Assembly (NCBI GenBank): GCA_020746105.1
Contig: CM036618.1
Coordinates: forward strand, 119,895,161 to 119,959,160
Source: Trogon surrucura
Taxonomy: Eukaryota > Chordata > Aves > Trogoniformes > Trogonidae
Length of the DNA: 64,000 nucleotides
Reading direction: 5' to 3'
The translations under genes and the position numbers were made by a program. Under the pieces are notes generated by a model. The model made no database searches. It was not told the DNA's origin and saw nothing but the letters and a program-made list of their open reading frames with translations. Positions within the stretch are counted from its first letter, which is position 1, and the number at the start of each line of letters is the position of its first letter. Of the stretch, positions 56,001 to 62,000 are shown piece after piece.

Positions 56001-59000
56001 GTTAGTACACCCTAGGAACAGGAGCGTCAAATTGACTGTCATTGGCATTTGAAAAATGTATTTAGAAAGAACAGGCATTGAAATTTTACTTTTGAGTTGT
56101 AATGGGACAAATGTTCTATGAATCTAACCATTTTCACCTCTAATAAAACCAACTGTGGTTGACTTTGAAATATTCTGTACCGCTAATATGTTTTTTTCTA
56201 TCAATTCCTTTTTTAATTGATTGCTTTGTTCCCCCCCCCCCTGCCTCCCATGGCAGTCTTTTCCCTGTAAAAGGACCCATCTGTCTAAGGTAGAGAAATT
56301 CAATTTCTATGTATTGATTGCCCTGTCTGCATGAAGCTAACTTGCAGAGGCTGTGCTAATCATTTATCTGTCTTGTTTAACTTTTTAAATAGTGGTTATT
56401 TTTTTTTTTCCACCCCCCAGAACTTCATTTACTTTTCTGTTTGAACTCCTGTCAGACAGCATGATGCCTAATTTGTAACCCTAATGACGGAAGTATTTTC
56501 TGTTATAAAACTTTACCAGCGTGTTAATCTTGTAAACAGACACTGAATTGCATCGTTATCTTCCTTCTCTTTCGTGATATTCAGGAAATAATAACCTTTT
56601 TACTGTGTTCTTTTTTTTTTTCCCCCGTGTCAGGCTAGAGTTTGAGAGACAGCAACGGGAGGAGCTTGAAAAATTGGAAAGTAAAAGGTAATGTTTTCTG
56701 TGGTCTTTCTGTGTGCTTGTGTATACACGTGTCGCAGGCTCATGTAAATTATTAAGCTGGAGTTATGGTGTTGCTCAGCAGGCAGAGGATCCTGATATAA
56801 ATAGTTGTGTTTTGTTTTGTCATAGATGACAGTGGTTGTCTTCTCGAAGTGTTCATTCTTATTGATTACTAACAGATAGACAGGCTGAATTGTGACTAAC
56901 TGATGTTTAGCAAAGAAAATACCAGACACAAAGCTACGAGGAGGGTGGATTATCCAACTCTAACACATTGTTCTCTTAATTTTCATGGTGTCATTTTAAA
57001 ATACGGCAAATTACATTCTTTATTCCGATGTCTTGTTATGGTTTAGTTGTCTTTGGATTGAATCTTGGCTGAAAAAAAAACACGTTATGAATTCTGCTTC
57101 TCTTGACTAAAATTGTAGTGCTGGTGTGGGCACAGCAATCATACCTGTCAGAACGGGATTTCAAGATCAGTTTGCAGTACAAAAGAAAGGATTGTTGTCG
57201 GCTGGCAGACTGAGCTGGCTTTTCTAACTCATCGTACCTGTTACGATTTTAGAAGTAACAGCTCTTGCCTTGCTCGAGATCACAGCATTGATTAGATTTA
57301 TCAACTGAAAGACATTTTTTTGCCACCTCAGCTTTAGACTGCTCGATTTTCAAAGAGCTGTTTATGTAGTTGGGCTAAGTTAAATAACCTCATAAACCCC
57401 CTGAAACTCCAAAGCATTAGATGTTATTCAAAAAATGATGCAACGGAATTATTGACATTTATCGTCTTTGTTGTTTTGATAGGATTTGGATTGGGGTTGT
57501 GCTGAAGTTACTTTGATTGTGCTTTAATTTATCACACTTCAGCTTCTTGAAAAGGAACCAGCTGAGTTCCACGTTGTCTCTAGTGTATTCAGGCGATTAT
57601 GTTATAGGGATAATAGTGACCTTCAAGTCTCAGTCTGTCCTCCTTTGGAACGCACTAGAAGAGAGATTGCACAGGACGTAATAATTTGTCTTAAAATAAT
57701 TCCTCTCTTAAATATGTCTGTTCCTAATCTTATAATCCCATTTATCAATAATTCAGTTGAATATTGATCAAGCTGTTGTTTTAATTCATCTGTTGGCTTA
57801 GATTTGGTGAGGCAAATTTCTAATCAAGTCCTTTTATACAAAATTTGTTTATACGAGAAAGTATTTATGCATAAAACACCATAGATTTTTAATCTTCCCT
57901 GTGTACATGGATATGTTCTATCGATATTTTAATTGGATTTGTCAGAACTAACACAGTCTAATTTTCTACTAACATAAGTGCTGTGTAACATGTCTTTGTA
58001 TAACTTTGTATCTGCAACTTCTTCTGTCAAAATAGACAATATAAATCTCTTTAACATTAATCTTATGCATTGAGTCACTTCCAAGATCTTAACCTGTGAC
58101 AGAAGTATCAAAGAAAGAAACTGTCGTGTATACTGCAAAATCCTTTTTCAAACTTTTTAACTTCTAAGGGATATGTTGCCTCTTGGAAAAAAAAAAAACA
58201 TTCAAAGTTTGAAATGTTGCATGTAAATGTTTGACTGTAGGAAACAAATAGAAGAGATGGAAGAAAAACAAAGGTCTGACAAGGCAGAGCTTGTAAGAAT
58301 GCAGCAAGAAGTAGAGTCACAGCGCAAAGAAACGGAAATAGTGCAGCTGCAGATTCGAAAACAAGAAGAGAGTCTGAAACGGAGAAGTGTTCACATTGAG
58401 AGCAGGTTAAAGGATTTGCTGGCTGAGAAAGAAAAATTTGAAGAAGAGAGATTACGGGAACAACAGGAGATAGAGCTTCAAAAGAAAAAGCAGCAGGAAG
58501 AAATTTTTGCCCGGGTCAAGGAGGAGTTGCAGCGATTACAAGAACTTAATCATAATGAAAAAGCAGAGAAAATGCAGATTTTCCGTGAACTGGAAAAACT
58601 TAAAAAGGAAAAAGACGAACAGTATGTTAAGCTGGAATCAGAAAAAAAGAGACTGGAAGAACAAGAAAGGGAACAGGTGATGCTGGTGGCTCATCTAGAA
58701 GAACAGCTTCGGGAGAAGCAGGTCATGATAGAGCTCCTGAAGAGAGGGGATGTTCAAAGAGTTGAAGAAGAGAAAAGAGATCTTGAAGATATTAGAGAAT
58801 CTCTTTTGAAAGTCAAGGAAGCCCGATCCGAAGGGGATGAAAACCTTGACGAGTTAGAAAAGGCGCAGCAAGATTTCATAGAGTTTAAAAGGAAACAACT
58901 GGAACAGTTGACTATTTTGGAAAAAGATTTAGTTCAGCAAATGGATCAGCTAGAAAAGGAAATAGCAGACGAAAAAGAAGCTCTGGAACACTTAAAATTC

Positions 59001-62000
59001 GCACACGAGGAACATTTGAATCTCAAGAGAGATGACGAAAACTTTGTGGATGCCGTACTCAAGGCTGAAGAAGTTGACAAGGTAAAACCAGCAGAGTACA
59101 GGCTCCAATCTAAAGTACGGCAGCTTGAGTACCTGAAGAGTCATCATTTGCCAGCTCTGCTGGAAGAAAAACAAAGAGCTTTTGAAGTGCTTGATAGGGG
59201 CTTGTTAGGGTTGGATAATACCCTCTATCAAATAGAGAAGGAAATAGAAGATAAAGAAGAGCAGCTCGCCCAGTATAGAGCCAGCACAAATCAACTGCAG
59301 CAGCTTCAAGAAACCTTTGAATTCACAGCCAACGTAGCTCGCCAGGAAGAAAAGGTTCGGAAAAAGGAAAAAGAAATCCTCGAATCAAGGGAAAAACAGC
59401 AGAGAGAGGCGCTGGAGCAAGCCGTCGCAAAGTTGGAAAGGAGGCACTCTGCCTTGCAACGTCGCTCGACGATCGACTTCGAAATCGAAGAGCAGAAACA
59501 GAAACTTGCCACCTTGAACAACGGCTGCAGCGAGCAGGCAGGTCTGCAGGCCAGTCTAGAAGCTGAGCAGAAAGCCCTTGAGCAAGACCGAGAACGGTGA
59601 GTGTCGTGGTAGCTTCCCTTTGTTAGAACCTGCCCCAAAAAAGTGAATCTTTTGATGCCTTAGTTATTGGAAGGACGACTTGTTCTGTGTCCCGGTATTT
59701 GAGTTTTGCGTTGAGGTTCAAGTAGCTTCCCCAGAACTGAAACTTTGGGTTGCTTTTCAAAGGATTTTTTCTCACTCCTTGATTTCTGTTGTGTTCAGAT
59801 ACTTAACCCATCAGCAGCAGTGTAGAATTTGCATTAGCCATCACAGTACTTAAACAGCTTTACCTATTTAGAAGGCTCAGCCAGCCTTATGTTCTGCCCT
59901 TACAAAAATAGATACTGTCTAACAACTTTTTTCTCTTGAAATCGTCGTAGAATCACAGAATGGCCTAGGCTGGAAGGGACCTTAGAGATCATTTAATCCA
60001 CCCTCCCTGTCATGGGCAGGGACGCCTCTCAACTAGATCAGGCAACACATGAGGAAATATCAGTGTATTACATTTTTCTCCTTTATTAGTAACAAGCTGG
60101 GTGCTTGTTCAAGACCTGGAGGCTCGTAATTACCGGCTCATGACGTAATGAACGCTTCTGGTATTCAGAGTAAACAGGTGTAATGTTTAATCTTTTGTTA
60201 CTGGTTTCAGGGCTAAGTAAGACAGACCAGCTGTATCTCCATGTAATTTTGATGGTGGTTTTTCATGTTATTGCCAAATAAACAGAGGCTTTAATACAGC
60301 CCTAAGTGGTGACAAATGCTTTTAGGCACGGAAGCAGTGGCACCGTACCTGTGATATCTGGTAGCGTGACGTTCAGCCTGAGTTTTGGGTGCTCAGAGAA
60401 AGGTGATGCGGGTAACGAAGGATCTTTCTGTGTGCAAGAAGAGGAAGAAGGCTTTTAAATTTTTGGCCTGAGCTAAAATCTATATGGAATTAGTGCATTT
60501 AATGCATGCAGTGTGGAAGAAGGGCAGAATGGCCATTTTTAAATACCTTCTCTGATTTGCTAACACTAGAGCTTTAAAACCTGTGGTTATTTATGAAATA
60601 ACGAGATGTTTCTTCTTCAGGTAGCATTTGTGATACTTTTTTAATATCGCACTTATCTGACTCTTCATAAGCCCTTCAAACTGATGCTTAGTTAAGAAAA
60701 ACCTCCTAAAAAAATAAACTTGCCTATAACCAAATTGCAGACCTCTTCTGTATCCTTTTCCTTTTAAATCACTATCAGAAGAGAATAGCTCCTTTCTATA
60801 CCCTCTGTAGAGGTCACTTTTTCAATATTTAGGGCTACATTTTGTGGGTTTTAGTTAAGCATTTCCGATACAGATTTATTTTTTTATGGATGTTGCCATT
60901 ATTTTTCATAATTGACTTGAACATAAAAATCTCATTTTCTGCACTAAGCATCTCACATCCACAAAAATAAAGAACTTAGCTATCAAGAAACTGCTGGCTT
61001 GTGTAAGAAGTGAAAAAATTTGTTCTCAGCTAGAAGACCAAGGCTTGGAGAAGATACTGAAGACATGAAAAGGGTTTTGTTTTGTTTTTTTTCTTAAGGT
61101 TTTTTTTTTTGTCTTGTTTACTTTGAAAATCCTTTTGCACAAACTAAAAAAAAAAACTTGGAAGTCTTTAAGTGAATTGCCCAGGGACCTGAATAATTCA
61201 ATTCAGAATGTTTTTTACGAATGTTGAGGCAGAAGAAAATCTCAAGATACGTGATAGTCTGTTAAATGCTTCAGGCTACTTCTTGCTCTTGTGTTTGAGT
61301 TTACTCTTCCTAGTACACAATTGCTTGGGCACTATAGTAAACATCTGACTTGTTTATGTTTCTTACTGTTTCTCTAGATACCGTTATGTGATGATGTGCT
61401 TTGGTTCGCATCAGTATTAACTCTGGGAAAATGTTTAGATGCAATATTCATTTGAAGTGTCCATCATAACTGGATAAAATGATTTTTTTTCCCGGTTTGA
61501 TTAATCATAGAATCATAGAACAGTTCAGGTTGGAAAAGACCCTTGGGATCATCGAGTCCAACCATTAACCCTACACTACAAGTTCACCCCTAAACCATAT
61601 CCCCCAACACCACATCTCAGCGACACTCAAACACATCCAGGGATGGCGACTCAACCCCCTCCCCATGCAGTCTGTTCCAGTGTCTGACCACACTTTCCGT
61701 GAAGAATTTCTTCCTAATGTCCAGTCTAAACTTGCCCTGTTGCAACTTGAACCCATTCCCCCTGGTTCTGTCCCTAATGACCTGTGAGAAGAGACCAGCA
61801 CCAACCTCTCTACAATGTCCTTTCAAGTAACTGTAGAGCATGATGAGGTCCCCCCTCAGCCTCCTCTTCCTCAAACTGAACAGTCCCAGCTCCCTCAATC
61901 GCTCCTCGTAAGGTCTATTCTCCAGGCCCTTCACCAGCTTTGTCGCCCTCTTCTGCACTCGCTCCAGCACCTCGATATCCCTCTTATACTGAGGTGCCCA

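Larger units (their letters stand above)
49489..56633 (+). other. KIF16B: KIF16B intron 14 of window
   Basis: 7.1 kb, GTGAGT to GTGTCAG. Contains a TG/TA microsatellite at 50531, an unexplained reverse open frame at 53786-53992, a reversed CR1 at 54141 and a C-rich run at 56230-56241. The rest is AT-rich, with no gene recognised. Confidence 0.87.

Noticed and set aside
59306-59638. 110-codon minus-strand open frame
   Set aside because: Shadow of the coiled-coil exon 16; Ser/Cys/Ala content is the antisense of Glu/Lys/Arg codons.
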